Source: Phylloscopus collybita (lineage: Eukaryota > Chordata > Aves > Passeriformes > Phylloscopidae). Taken from it: 64,000 nucleotides of DNA. Numbering within the stretch: position 1 is the first letter of the stretch; the number at the start of each line of letters is the position of its first letter. Position numbers and translations under genes: made by a program. Below, in pieces: positions 22,401-37,400 of this stretch. Location: positions 20,937,001 through 21,001,000 of the forward strand of contig JAJNNQ010000018.1 of the NCBI GenBank assembly GCA_027886175.1, written 5' to 3'. Below the pieces are notes generated by a model. It was not told the DNA's origin and did not search any database. It saw only the letters and a program-made list of their open reading frames with translations.

Positions 22401-25400
22401 GCTCATGCAAATGAACACTTTATTTCAACAAGCAATGAAAAGCGCTGTAGTCCCAGACAACATTTCATTGCATTTCAGTTTTATTCAACAATACCTGATG
22501 AAATATAAAATACTGTTTAGGAGACAAATAGAATGTTTAGAATATAGATTAGAATTTGAGACAGCTGTTAGCTTTTTTCCTGCTTGTTTTAGAAAACATT
22601 TGAAAAATGCTTATTTCTTTTTGATTTTACTCCTATTTGGAAAACCTGTGTCTTAACATAGTGTGACTTTTTATTTCACTCCACTGAAGATACGATTTGC
22701 AATGTTATCTCCATGCAATCAGGTACTATAATTGAGAAGGAATACGCAGTTTCTTGGTTTTTACTTTTAGTGTTTGCAGCATAGCTTTTGGGAAGGTGTT
22801 ATACTGTGCAGTGATACTGAAGAACCTTGCTCATGATGCTATGTATTTCATGTAAAGTTACAGACTGTTCAAAGACATCATATTTTAGAAGATGAGATTT
22901 TTTTTGTGATATAGATAAAGAGTAACATTTATCAAATGGCTTGGAATCCTTCTGCCAGTATTTCAGAGAGACTTACTATTTCATTTTCCCCCCAGTTGGT
23001 GCCCTAGTGGATGAAAAGAGCTAGAGTGCTGAATTTCAGTTTTCATTGCTCTTTAATATGCCTATGTCCACTTCTAGATTCTTCAGTTGTGCCTTCAGGC
23101 TGAGGAAGGGATGCCTAATGCAATGTATTGGTGTGATTTGATAGTGTTATCTGCAGAATGGAACAATCTTTATTTTATCCTTTTAAAGGGTTGATGGCTT
23201 GTAATCTTGAAAGATACATTGACACTGCCATAGTTTCCTTAGAAAGAAAACTTGAATTCAAGTGAATGAGGTCAAGTGTAGTTAAAAGAATTTTCATATG
23301 ATCTTTCATAGATCATATGAATGATCACAGTCTATGTGATCATGAGCCTTCAGGCTAGGTACCTTTATTCTTGGTAGCTCATCTCTTGAATTTCGTGCAA
23401 AAAGAATATGAAGTACTAAGTACATCCTTGACCTTCTATTCCCCTAGGATGTCCAGCTGTGAATTAAGATGATTTAATCCTCTCTTCTGTAAATTCTATT
23501 TTATTTTAGTAAGTTATTTTTTCTGAGGAGCCCCTTTCTAAAATACAGTTTAAGTTGCTGTATTTTAGAAAGAATGTACTTGAATTGCCTTGTGTACTTT
23601 TGCATAGCCTAGTGTGAATAAAGTAAATAACTATTTTGCTGCAGTTGTTATTTGGATGAAACATGTTTCTGCATAATTTTGAGCTTGTTATTTTGTTATT
23701 CTGTTTCTTGTCCTTTGTAATTCAAATTGTGAGTTAGATGGACTCTTAACTCTGACAGTGGCCTCCGTAGTATTCATTGCACAGATGTAATGTTTTATTG
23801 AAGTCTACTTCTGTTTTCATTTATTTCTCCAATATGCTTCCCAAGTAACATTACTGGAAAGGAGGGTAGGGTTTGGACTGAATTTTGAAATCCTGAATTT
23901 AATATGACCTGAATGATTTACAGAGAAATACTATTTAAAGCATTTGTGGCTGTTTAATGATATAATTTTTTCATTAGTTTGTCTGTTACACATTTCAAAC
24001 AAAATCAAATTTGACTTTTGCATGTGATCACTAGTTGGTCTAATTAAGAAATCTTGTGAAGTTTGTGAGGATTAATGCTATTATTTTTTCAGTAAAGTGC
24101 AGTGCCTGTAACTGACCACTATTTGTCAGTGTTTTACCGTCTTAAGAGAATCACCATCCTAAATTGCAATTATTAAATTATATATTTACAGGATCTAACA
24201 GAACATGATGATACATTTATTTTGGCCTTTCTCTTGTCTGTCTTTTCTTTCTCTCAGTTTTTTGTATAATATGCAAACTTTTTGCATTGTAGTATTACTA
24301 TAATCATAGACTGATTATGAACCAAGAAAATATTTAGGTGTATACTGACCATTAAGAAAGTTTGACATATAAAATTTTGTATCTTTAAGTTTTAAATTTA
24401 CATTTTTACTTTGAATCTTTAGCGTGTGTGTGCTGTGTGTAGTTGTATAAAAACTATTTTCTGTACAGTCTATGTATCTTTTACCTTAGTGTGTATTGGT
24501 ACATTTAAACAGCAATTACTGCAAATAAGAAAATAGCAATTAGCAAACAAATTAATGCAAATCATATGTCTTAATTTTTTTTCTATATTCCTGATATAAA
24601 CATGTTTCTGATTAGAAAGAACAACAAATATTCTTTTCTTGCCAGGGGTATTGACATGTATGCACGAATTGCTTTAACAACTGAATTTGTTGTGTAAATG
24701 AAAACTGTTTTGAGATTCCTCAGTGCTTCTTTTTCTTTAAATATAAAGACACCATCACCTCTTTTTGTTTGCATTTATACATCTGTTTTCTAAAACAAGA
24801 TCAAGTATCATTATTAAAAATGTTTGCTTTGCATTCTTTTCTGTGCGTTGGGTGTCCTGGATGGCTTTACAAAATTGTGTGTTTAGCTTCCTGGATTTTG
24901 GTGAAATGTGTCCATGTGTTCATGCTTGGCATGCTTTAGGTGGACAGAATTACCTTTATTGAACCTTTTGGATCCACTGACTGGTAAGGCAGTGAATACA
25001 GTTACGTCTTAAGCTAGTAACTTGAGCAGGCCAGGAAGCATTTCTTAGCTTTCTCCTTAGATTCTGTTTGCCTCCCACTACAAATACTGCAAAAAGCTGG
25101 TGGATAAAGAGTGGGATAAACTGATGGTCAGAACTGTTATTGAACATCGTTTTTTGCATATCTTTATCACTGATCTTTTTAGACAAACATAAACTTGATC
25201 GGTGCTTTGAGCCACCTGGATTTTTTAGTGCATTGTTGATACTTGCTCTTTGGCTCTGTGCTATGCCGCCTGTGGCCAATGCTTTCTGTTTGGATTGTAG
25301 TTTGAATCTGACTCTTGCTTGGATCATGAGCAAGTCTCATACATATCTGTCATTGAAATAGGTAGGTAGTCTCTTTTAACTGCCTGGCTGGTATGTTTAG

Positions 25401-28400
25401 GTAGCATACTTGGAGCCGTGCTAGTCACTAATGTAGCAAGTTAGGGAAGGTATTTTCATTCAAATTAGGATGTGGTACATGTTTGCCTTACTTCAAAATG
25501 TAGTGTGAGGCTATTCTGCTTCTATGTTTGTGATAGTATGAAAAACTCACGGATCAGTCTCACTTTGAAAAAGCAAGTTTCGGTTTGTGGTCTGTACATA
25601 GCTTTCATAAAATCTGGTTTTGGTTAAAAAAATAAAACAAACAACACAGCAAAACCAAACTGAGACCAAAACCCAAACCCTAAGAAAAGTTAGTATGCTT
25701 AAGTTGCTGTAAATGTTATGATTTGCTCTTGAAAGGTTAACGTAAGTTGAAAAGATTGAGAACTTGAGTTGTTCCACAGTCATCCTTGAAGTTTCCTCAT
25801 GTATAAGAAAAATCAATCTATGAAGCCCTAAGTTATATTTTTGAAGTTTTGGGGTTCAATAGATACTGTGTGTATGTGGATGAGGTTTGTTCAGTTGGGG
25901 TATACCAGTTACATTTGTATTCTAATGCTGTTTATGCTAGTGAACTCTTTATAAAGATCTGTAAGAATTGCTCTCCTTGGTCAAACCAGAAGTTCATTTA
26001 GCCTGACCACCTAGTCAGGCAGTGGAACATGTAGCTGGTCCTTCCCAAAGCCATGCTGTGAAGACCTTTGTACATGGAAGTTCTCTGTCTCCTTGCAGCC
26101 TCCTATATACCTGCCTCCGAGGCCTCATCAACCTCCTTGTCAGTCTCTTCCAGACCAGCCTGGACACTAATGCTTTCAGAGGAGGATCTTGGTAGGAGGA
26201 GAATCCTGTTGACTGTAGGCCCGTTCCCATTCCTTGGTGCTTCAGCTTCTCTGGGCAGTGTCAGCCTGCTGTTTGGGAACCATCAGGGAGGAGTGTGTTC
26301 TTGAACTGTTGTCCTTAGCATCCTTTTCCTAGTTCCCATTTTTGACATTTGAATTCCTCAACCCCTTCTTTGGGGACAGCAAATGAAATCAAAGAATCAG
26401 TTGGATGTTTACGTGCTTATATAGTGATCTTTAGTGCAGAAAGAGCAAGTGTGGCACAAAACAACAAAGGAGAATTATTTAAAAAGGAGTACAGGAAGGA
26501 GGCAAAACATGGTATTAACTATTACCTGTACAATTTCTGTATTGTCAGTAACTGTTGACGTTTGTCTGGCTGTGAGTGACTAGATGTTTCCATTTCCTTA
26601 TGACATTTTGATTAACTGCTTATCTGGCACCTACTGGTACAATGCATGTTTCACAGTCCAAGCAGTGCCTGTGTCGTATGTGTCATTTACTGTAATATTT
26701 CTTCTTTTTTTGCAATATTCTAACTCTGGGGTATCTATCTATATCTATCTATCTGTATGAGCTGGTTTTTATCTTAAAATGAAGTGGCTATGGGCTATTT
26801 TTACAATATGCAGAAAATAAAACTGAAGGGTTATATTTGTAGTATAGGATGCATTTTTGTTTGAAATTATTCCTATTTAATAGTCTGACTATCAGTCAAT
26901 GAAGTTGAGATGCGTATTTATTTCCATGGTTTCTTCTGGCAATCAGGATGTGCTACTGATGCAGAGATATTTTTTGCTTTCAGCAGGAATAATCTTCGAA
27001 AATTTTAGTACTATTCCTGAATCCACCCCAGCTGTAATATTTTCTTCATGATTCTGACATCTCTAGCCAAATCTGCACATGAAAACATGCATGTTTGATA
27101 CTATGTTAATTATTAATTTAGTGCCAAAAATAAAGTTGGTCTAAAGTTGACTGTCTATAACAAAGCTTCTAATTTTGTAAAACCGATGGTCGATTGCAGT
27201 TAATAGACATCATATATTCCAATTACGCTGTTCTGAACTGGTACTTCTGGTCATTAAAAATAAACAAAAAAATGAAAACTAAAACAAAAACCCAGTCAAC
27301 TTGGGTAATGCAAAAACAGCATTAGCTGAAGAGATGATCTTAGACTTTTGTTCATGTTGCTTTTTGGGACTTCTCCCAAGAGCCTTTTTGAGTAGAATGT
27401 GTATAGTGTTGAGTTTTATAGTTGACTGGAATGATAGATTTAAATCTCTACTGAATACTTAGGAAAATACCTTAAATGTGTTACAGTCTTCTATTATCTG
27501 ATTAGGGATCAGTATGACTAAAAGTATAACTCTTTATGTGGCATAATATTTTCAGTGGCATAGTGATGATTAATAACTATGATTAATGACTGTGTTCCAC
27601 GGTCTCAGATTTTAATGTAAGCTGTTCAGGCAGAAGAGTAATCCAAACTATACTGAAAGCCTTATGTTTACTGAGGTGAGGTTATAAGAGTGAGGTAAGT
27701 ATGTAAAACCATTTATTTCCTCCAGAAAGCTACTTCTAAAGCCAAAACTTCTGAAGCTGAATGCCTGGCTTCACTGAAGTTGATTAATATCTTGTATTGT
27801 TTTCTATTTTCATACACTGAAATTGCTCTCCACTATAAAGTGAAGAGAAAGTGTTCAAAAACTGAATGAAATAGCACAATTTATAGGGACAAATTTCAGG
27901 GGTATTTGTTAAAGGAGATATTCCTTTAAAATGTAAAATGAAAATGCTGCTTGGAAACGACACACTGGGAAAAAGACATTTTTTTTTGGAAAGGATATTT
28001 TTTTGTTGTTCTGTTGTTGTTTTAGCATGTAATTATGAAAGGAATAGATGTACTTAGGCTTCAAGATATGGGATGAAAGTAAAAGATTTGTGCTAAGGTA
28101 CCTAATTAATTGATTTGTAAAAAATGCTTGGTCATGTTGCACAGATAAAGACTGATCTATAAAAAGTTACAGAAATTCATGGCAAATTATCAGTATATGG
28201 CTATTGAGCTCTTTCAGGTGATGTTTCTAAGTGATGTTGAAAACGAGCCAATGATTTTGCTGTGGCTTGAGATGTCTAAACTTGGGTTGTTTGTGTTGCA
28301 AATATTACATGTCATTAATATCTGTCATGTCTAATACTTGCTTTGCCAGTGATTGGCTGTGTTTTGCAAATAGTGTTGGTTTGCAGAGGGACAAGATTTT

Positions 28401-31400
28401 GAAATTGGTATTTAATGCACTTTTATTTTTGTAAGATGGTTTAGGAAATATACACATGTGGTTTTAGATAACCTCAGTCTGAGAGGGAATGGGAAAAGTC
28501 CCAATGGATTTGTTTTATTTTTTGTTATTGATGTTGAGGAAGGGCACATCAATGTTGGTAACTCTCTTTTGATCAAGAGAGTTTCAGTTGATTCAGTTGT
28601 AGTTCTATGGCTCTAAGCATCTGTCCAGATTCTGAAGAAATAACTTTTTCCTTTTTTTTTCTTTTGACTTCTGACACAACCTTATGGTAGTGTTTTCTTG
28701 ACTACAGTTCACTGTATTTCATAACATGCACACTTTATATTAGAGAATATATTCTTTTTCTCTGATAACTACACAGCTAATCTGTAGGGGATCTCTTGAG
28801 TCTTTTAGACCTTAATCTAAAGGTGTTTGGGGTCAACTTGAGTGTCTGGAGCTCTATACATCGGAAGGATGTTAGTGCTGCTTTAGACTTTGTGTTTGTC
28901 CCTGTTCTCTGCATGGGTGTGTTTATGTATGCATGAACTTATATTTATCTTTGCATGACAATATACATTGGCTCTACATGGAAATATTAGATGCAGAGAG
29001 AAAGCGTTTGTCTAGATCTTCTTTCTTAAATGTATCAGCAGATTCTTTAATTTTCACAGCCTTGGGATAATGGCTTCTGTAAATTTTGTGATGAAGTTTA
29101 CAATATATTTTTCTCCTCTAAAGGTTTTAAGGAAGCAAGATGCTAAAGCAGATGAAACAGAAGAACTCATGAGAAGAAAACTTGTGAAATATGAAAGCGA
29201 AAGGCACCAGGTAAGACTTACTTTTTTCCTTTTCGTTTGGTTTTAATTGTGTGTATAGTGTCATCTGTTGCAGTATATGCTTCCTTTTTCTGTGAAACCA
29301 GTAGAACAAAACGTCCTTTACTCCTTAAGAATACAAGGTGTGGGATTTTTTCTGCATCAGAGATGCTGTGAATATAGCTGTAGTCAGCTTGTCTCTCCTT
29401 CAAAGCTCATCAGTTATAGTATGTTACTTCTAATGACTCTTCCATCCTGCCAGCAAACAGATTTAAAACTTGGGCATTATCCTTGATTTCTTTCTCTGTT
29501 TTGTCTTTGACTTTGTATGTAGTCTGCTGTTGCTTGTTTGCAGCTTTTCTTCATCCCTGCAAGTAACTCATGCTGGTTATTTTGCACCACAGTTATTATT
29601 AATTACTCTTACTGAACTGTTGCCTGCCGTATTTCACTTTCTTTTCATAGAAAACAAAATTTCTTATATCTCTATTCTAGCAGAATTCTAGGGCTCTATT
29701 ACACTTCTCCTAGGTTTTTTTCCACTTGCATCAAGTTTAGCATCTTTCAAAGTTATACCCCTTTATGCTAAGCCTTTGTGCAATGTGTTATGTTATGTTG
29801 TTCTCTTCATTCCCTTAATGTTGGTCCTGTTTACTTTGCCCATTTTCCAGGCTCTCAACATCCTCCTTGAGATTGCTATCTCAACAATAACAATTTCTGC
29901 TGTCAAAACCTGTATTTATTTCCAAGTGGATCGTTGAACTATTTATGGAAGAAGTCAGAAAATATTTTGTAGCTTTTGTCTTTGTTTCTTTTTTTGTTTG
30001 TTTGTTTTTTTAAGTGGTCATCAGTTTGATGACTACTTCTGATTACACATTTTGAATATCATGTTTTTAGGAAACCTTTCAGTTTTATGGAAGTCAGGGC
30101 ACTTCAATTTTTTAGTCATCTTGTTTCCAGAATAATTCAAATACACCATCTTGCACAACACAGAAATCCCACAGGTTTTACCAATTACAGTTCTACCAAT
30201 ACACGTCACCTTTAACACTTCTCAGAATAAACTATTTACCAAAGGTGACTTAAAATATTAAGTCATTATGAATTTTGAATTTTGAGTTTCAAATCCAGGG
30301 ACAATGTTTTGAAACTTCCATTTTTTCACTTATAACCCAGTAAAAATTTGCTTTTTGATTTTTGTTCTGGATAATATAATTGGCTTTGTATCTTTATGTG
30401 ATACATAATATTGTACAAAAATTATAGACTGTAAGTAAAATTCTCTTTATGTAATTTAAATAAATATTGCAGGGATTTAGTACAAATTTAGGTTTTCTTA
30501 ACATTTTGGACAAATAAAAATACTGTGTAGATTATACCGCATTTAAATAGATGCTTATTTGGATGAATTTGTGTCAAAATTAAATGTTAAAATACACTTT
30601 TATGTTATGATGCCTACATTGCTTTTCTTTCTTCATCATCCTTTGAAATGAAAGCTTGAGCAGGAATTGGAGCAGTCCCGGAAAAAGTTGAGTGAATCTG
30701 AAGGCAGTAGAGAAGCTCTTTTGCATCAGGTAAATGCTTTAACTGTGTGGTAAAAATCCTAAGGTGTTCATATTGGGTTGTGTCTGAGGTTTTTTGTTTA
30801 ATATTACTATCTCCTCCTCTGATAACATTGTTTTATGAAAGAAAAAATGAAATATAGAAGGATAGGTTTAAGTGTGTATAATATGTGGACAGAACTCGTT
30901 AGACCTTTTCTGCTTTCCAAACTTTTATATGTATATGTTCATATATATTAATTATAGTAGTGATAGTAATGGTATGAATCCAGTAGATAAACACATGTGA
31001 AATTTCCTTTCACAGTGTGCTTTAGAACAACTTCTATATTAGTAATCATTGTTCTGCAAAGCATGTGCTGTAATTGGTGAAATCAAATAAATGAATGCCC
31101 TAGAAGTATTTGCTACATTGTAACATGCAATAAAAGTAAATAAACAAATACCTGAAAAAGTAACTAACTGTGCTTTAAACAATAGCTATTGATGCATATA
31201 TGATTAAACTTAGAATTTGTAGGAATTTGGATTATAGCTTTAGTAAAAAGTCCTTTCTCCTAAACATCTTTCTTTTAGAGGGGCTGAATAAAAAGACTGA
31301 AATAACTAGAGAGAAAGCAACTGGCATTCTCATCTTTGAGCATTAGTTGTTTGTGTATTAGCTATGTTACTGTTTTGAATTTAAATCATTGCAAATGGAA

Positions 31401-34400
31401 TATAGGGTAATAAGAATTAGAGGTATTTTTCTTCAATTCAGCTTTAGCATTTTGGATTTTCTTTATTTTCCTACATGCTGTCATTTTTGTAAGTGCTGTA
31501 CTAGATATGATAGGAAGGAAAAATGTGAAGAGGCCCTCTGTCTCTTATGAATAAATACATTGCATTTTTACGGAGCACAATTTAAATAAAACATATTGTA
31601 TATTAAATTTGGGTAGATATTTTCACTAGCTATGTAAAAAGACAATTGCAGCATATATTATGGTGATTTTGTTTGGTCTAGAGAAATTAATGCTCATCTG
31701 TGGTCAATACAAATTAAAAGATTTCCTTTAATTTTGGATAATCGCTTTGTGGCCTGTAATTAGGAAGTAGTTTGTCTTATTATTTACCATCTACAGTACT
31801 CTCAAGATTTATTTATAAATATTTTTGTGTAATATTTTTTCTAGCGCTTAATAGAAGTATGATATTTGCCTTTTTGTTCTGTTTTTCATTAAACTTTTGA
31901 TGCTTGTGGGTATCTTTTAGATTGAGGATCTTCGTTCCCAGCTTTTGAGAGCAGAAGAAGACCGTGTAGAATTGCAACATCAAATTTCATATGCTGCTAT
32001 GCATCGCCAGAGCTACCAGGATGTACAAGATGATGACAGGAGAATTAGAGCAGGTACAACTAATATTTTGCACTAGAGACCTGCAAACTAGTTAGTAGGC
32101 ATGGACATTAATTTTACCTTAGAATTGCAGTCTAATTCTTCTAGTGTTCTAACAGAGCCAGCCAATTAATTCCTCAGATTTAGGTTAATACATAATGGCA
32201 CCTAAATATTAACAGACAAATAGCAATGACAGTTAATTTATGATAAAATATTTTGATTTACATGGTTAAAACAAAGGAGACAATTTCAGCAAACTGATTA
32301 GTGTTTTTACAGAAGAAAAACGTGTACTATTTTTAAGTAATAATTTTCCAGAAAACTTGCATTTCAGTCCATTTGCAGTTTGAATTCTGCCATCTTGAAA
32401 ATCATAACAAGACTAATTGACTAGGTAGTTAATAAGGCTGATGACTTTCTGGTAGAATTTCTAAGCAACATGTTCCTGAGAGGTTAAGAAAATTTTTCAG
32501 TATGATGCAGTCAGGGATTCTTTTTGCACTATGGTAGAGTTTTAGAGTTGAAATAGTTTTATTTAGAAGACAAATACTTCAAACAATTTCAAGATATAAT
32601 TGCATATTAAATTACCTTACCTAAATTACATTAGCAAGGTCTTCAGTTAATTGTTAGTTATGTATCTGTATTTAAAATTTTCAAACATAGAGGAGGTATG
32701 TTTCTCCTTATTAACATAGAAATGTATAACTCAAGGTAATAGAAAAATAGTGACTATTCTAGAGTTCAATGTCTATGGGAATGTTTAATTGGTTTGGCTA
32801 ATGCAATATTTTCATATTTTTGTACTTCAGCTTCTGAATTATCTTGGTTTTTAAAATAGGACTCTGACTCCTTATTTTACAAATCTCGTACAGAACACTG
32901 GAAATGGGCTGAATTTTGTATGTGGCTTAGCTTCAGAAATGTAATGCTAAATAATAATTTTAGTTTTTCTCCAATCATGTTAATGTATCTGCTTAAAAGT
33001 TAATTTATTTGAAACAAGATGCCTTTTATGTTAATAAAAGCATATTTTAATTTTCCTATTGATCTTATAAATCAAAACAGCTGTAAAAGATAAAAAAATA
33101 AAAATGCACTGTAGCTTAAAATACATGCATACATTTCTATAATTTTTGTTGTTGTGTTTCATCTTGCTGTGTTATTTCTTCAAAGATATATGGAAAGAAG
33201 ACAAATAGAGATTTTTGTTTTCTTTTTCCTTGCCTCCAGTAGTTATTTATGACTAAAGACCTTTGAATTTCTGATTGAGAGAATTTATAGCTTATTCTTA
33301 TCAAAACTTTTGGTTGTAGTTGCAGGATTTACTCATAAAATTCACAAATAATGTGACTTTCAAATTGGAAAGTATTACTCTGGTGAGATAAGCCTTGAAG
33401 CTGATGTCCAAATTTCATTTACACCAGAACCTTCCCACTGTTTCTTCCATCCAGTTTTTTTTTTTCAGTTTTGTTGGGACTTTGGTTCTTTTGTTGTTTT
33501 GGGGTTTTTTTTGGTGTTGTTCGTTTGTTTGTTTTGTGGGTTTTTTGTTTGTTTGTTTGGTTTTTTGGTTTTTTGGTTTTTTTTTGGGGGGGGGGGTGGT
33601 TTTTGAGGGGATCAGCTGTGTGCAGGGGGAAGAGTGGAAACCCCTATGAAATGACTGAAAAATACTGTTTCATGCAGTAAAATGTTATAGGTATGCCATT
33701 TTTCACAGATATTCTGGTCAATATCAGTAGTTGTAGAATAGTCTCAAGTAGAGAAGCAAATTGCCAAAACTTAAATGAGATAGAATTAATTTACCATGAG
33801 CTGGTATTTCTGTTGAGTCTATTGACCTGTTCTTGCTGTTTTTACAGTAGCTGAAAGATATGAGAGAGAGAAGCAAGATCTAGAGAAACATATTTTGGAA
33901 CTTAAAGCAAAGCTGAATCATAATGCTGTAATGTCAGAGGTAGAAGAACTGAAGAGATGTATAGAGCGTAAGGACAAGGAGAAAGCACAGCTTGTAATGC
34001 ACATACAGGTAAGTTGGGTTTTGTCACTTTTTGCTTGGTGGCATTTTTGTTTGTTTGTTTGTTTGTTTTTTAAATAATTTCTCATGTGTTTAACATTAGG
34101 TGATATATCACATTAGGGATTAACCTTTAAAACTAAGATGCTCGTTTAACCTTTAAACTGTCATGCTCATTGTTACTGTGTAATTTTGAAAAGTGATTTG
34201 AGTTTGCTGACTTTTTTCCTTCCCATGTAATATCAAAAAGGGTATTTGCTATTGCCCATGATTTCATGGTTTGGATTACTTCTCTTTCCCATGTGCAAAG
34301 AAAGGTTGATATGATTTTATCAGGACTTACCATTAATAATGGTTTTTGGAACTACTTTCATAAGGTAGTACTTAGGTTCTTATTCCCTGTTCCATCATTC

Positions 34401-37400
34401 CTCAGAACTAAAGTTCAACTTTAAAATTGAGATACCTTGTTCTATGAGAGAGTGCACTAGAGTAACATAAGTATGTCACAAGTTCCCTTTTTTCAGTAGT
34501 GAGATGCAATGTAATAATATAATGATAAGTATTAGTAGTCTTCTTTATGGTAAGCACATGAAGTTTAATGGGATTCTCTTTCAAAAGGATAAGAGCAGCC
34601 TTTTGTACTGGAATTTTAGCTAGAAGACTTTGACCATAAAATGAGATCTAAGTAGGCAGTAGCATTCTTATTTAAGATGGGAAATTTCTGTATTTCTTGC
34701 TCTTGTCTATATTTGTCATTGGTAGTAGTATGCCTGAACAGTAAGAATTTTCTTCTGTCTTCTCTGACTCTCGGGACAAAAGAGTTTGTTTGCAAAACCA
34801 TGTGTATCATTTCAGTAGCCAAGGACTTCACTTTTTGTTCTGCTTGTATTTTAACATTCTGTGTGCAAGGGATTTTGTATTTTTTTTCCTAATGAAGGTA
34901 CTTATCTTTGAAATGATATTGCATCACTTTGAAAATTCAAATGTAGGAATTTATTTTTTGTCTTTTTGTAGCTTTACAGGACTATACTGTTCAGTTTACT
35001 TCTGCTGCTCCTTTACTTTGTCAGCTTCTCTGCTGATTTAAATCAAAGTTATGCATCAAATTACATTTGGAAAAAAAATGGCTTTCTCAAAATAAGTTCC
35101 TACATGCTTTATGAAATTCAGTCTTTGAATAAGTTTAAAAAGACCCTAAGTGTTTCTATAAAGGGTAAGACAAGCAGGACTCATTTCCTGGTGTCCATCA
35201 GCATTTGTATCCTAGCTGGTTCAATAAAACCCATAACTAACTGAAAACATTCTAGTTTTTTGTTTTGTTGTGCCTGAGAAACTAATTATTTTGGTGACAG
35301 GAATTAATGGGGTAAAAACCCACAGAAAAACAATTATTTTAAACCTCTGCTTGTAGAACACACTTTCTTAAGGGTCAGAATGATTTTATAATACTTATTT
35401 CCTGCCCTGAAAATACTCATGCAAGAGAGCTCAGTTGGGGTCATTGTCATTTCTCTGAGTTAGAAATCTTTGACTTCCCACATTTTCTCAACAGAAAATA
35501 CTTTGTTCTTCTTATCTGCTTCCCACTGCCTTTCTCCTAAAGGGGCAGTAACAGGAAAATAGCTAGTATGTTTTTCTTTTAATGAGACATCAAGGAATGT
35601 AAGGATGTGAATTTCTAAACTTGTGTACTAACAAAGCATTTTGTCAAGCCTGTTCTAACAGCTGCTCCTATCAGATAGTCTGATTCCCAGTTGGAAGTGA
35701 CCAGTCATGTTTGACTTGGGTGTAATTTATCTTTGTTTAATGGGGAGGATCTAGCTTGCCTCTGATGTACATGTGATACTAGAAATTTCTTTTGATTTAT
35801 TCAAATGTCATTGTTTGCAACAATTCGAGTTGTGTGCATTCAGCCTCCAACAGCTGCCATAAAATCCCAGTATGATGTAAAATGGAGAGGATGAAAAAGA
35901 TTAAAACATATTTTTAAGCTCATGTTTAGAAGTGAGTTCAATCCTAAATTAATTTTTAAATTTAATATTTATTTCACCTACTGTAGTTTACATAAGGGTG
36001 CAGCTGTGAGATCTTCCAAATGTATACAACAATCTTAAATACATTTTTCTGCATGAAGCCATATAGATATGGCTGTTATGGCTAACTATTAAGATTTAAC
36101 TATTATGGCTAAGAAGTAAACAGTGCACAAAGTGTAAAGATGCAATACCCTACTTTCTCCATAACTGTTTTTAGACTCTTGTGCCTGGGAACTTGTTTGA
36201 TTTACTAATTACTCTTCATTTGAATTTGGTGTTAGTATTCTTGTAGTATTGTCCAGTACAGCAGTCAGTTTGTTAAAATATTTCAGTTTTTCTGAGGGAA
36301 AATTATTGATGTGTTTATTTAATGTTAGAATTCTTTGGTAATATAAGTCCTTCAGTCTTAAAAATATTGATTCATATTGTCACTAGAATTTTTACTTTTA
36401 CTTTTTCTTCTACAAATGAAACTATTAGCCAATTAAATGCCAATAGCTCAAGCCGTTATAGATCAGACAGAATTTTGGCAACTGCACCCATGTTAACACA
36501 GAGATACACATTTATTGTACATCAGCTAGGAATTCAAAAGATCAGTACATTTGGGACTCCTGTTTTGATACAGAAAGTGTGTGGAGGTACCTTATCCTCT
36601 TGAGTTACAGGGTTGGCTGTATGAAATGTTGATTTGTTATGATGCTGTTTTCCACCTATTTTCAACTGTTGGGTCTGTATTGGCTGAACTCTTAAGCAAA
36701 GTGGAAACTCTTTGCTAAGATTTATGTTATTGACACATTTTGTAAAACTGAAACATTAAAAGTCACATTTATATTGGTACATTCATGTCAAAATCCAATT
36801 TTCCTCCTTGTGCAAATAATTTGTGTTGATAAATTAGTTGCGCTTCAAGGTAAATACCTAAAACAAATATTCCTCATTTTATTATTATACTGTAAATCAG
36901 TAAGTTGGAGGTTGATTTACTTCTATATAGTAAGAGGAATGTTTACAGTTAATTGCACATTATTTTCTGTGTTTAAGGTTAGACTCATATTTCATTAAAA
37001 AGTTTGTGGGGGCTATAGTTCTGTTAATGAATGAAGTATGTACTCTGGGGAAATTATATATAAATAACTACTTTTTAATGATGCAGCATTGAGTACTACA
37101 TCAATTTAGTCTGATATCCTCTGTGGTGTCTCCAGAAAGACATGAAATGGGAAGTGATAATAGCATGTGTAATCACATGACTGAAAAACTGATGACCCAT
37201 TTTAGAAAATCTGTGGAATGGTAAATGTAATATCTGATTGTATTTTATGAGGCTATTTTTAACTTCTGCTATACTCAATTTGAATCTTTGTCTTTAAAGA
37301 AGAATTATAATCTGTTTTTATTGGAAATTAAGCTTGTTTTGATTAAAATTTAGCTAGTTGTAGCTTGTGAGATAATTTTGATTATCTTTTTAGTGCAGCA

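Larger units (their letters stand above)
22086..29123 (+). other. CEP128 intron after coding exon 7
   Basis: This 7.0 kb intron is the longest complete one in the window. It has two neighbouring hairpins at 23293-23343, a 15-bp hairpin at 23534-23572, an old interspersed repeat near 25965-26050, a TATC repeat at 26732-26754, and a 125-codon minus-strand ORF at 24956-25333 that I do not recognise. Confidence 0.8.

Noticed and set aside
33395..33680. Hydrophobic Trp/Phe/Gly-rich ORFs
   Set aside because: They are translations of the T/G-rich low-complexity tract.
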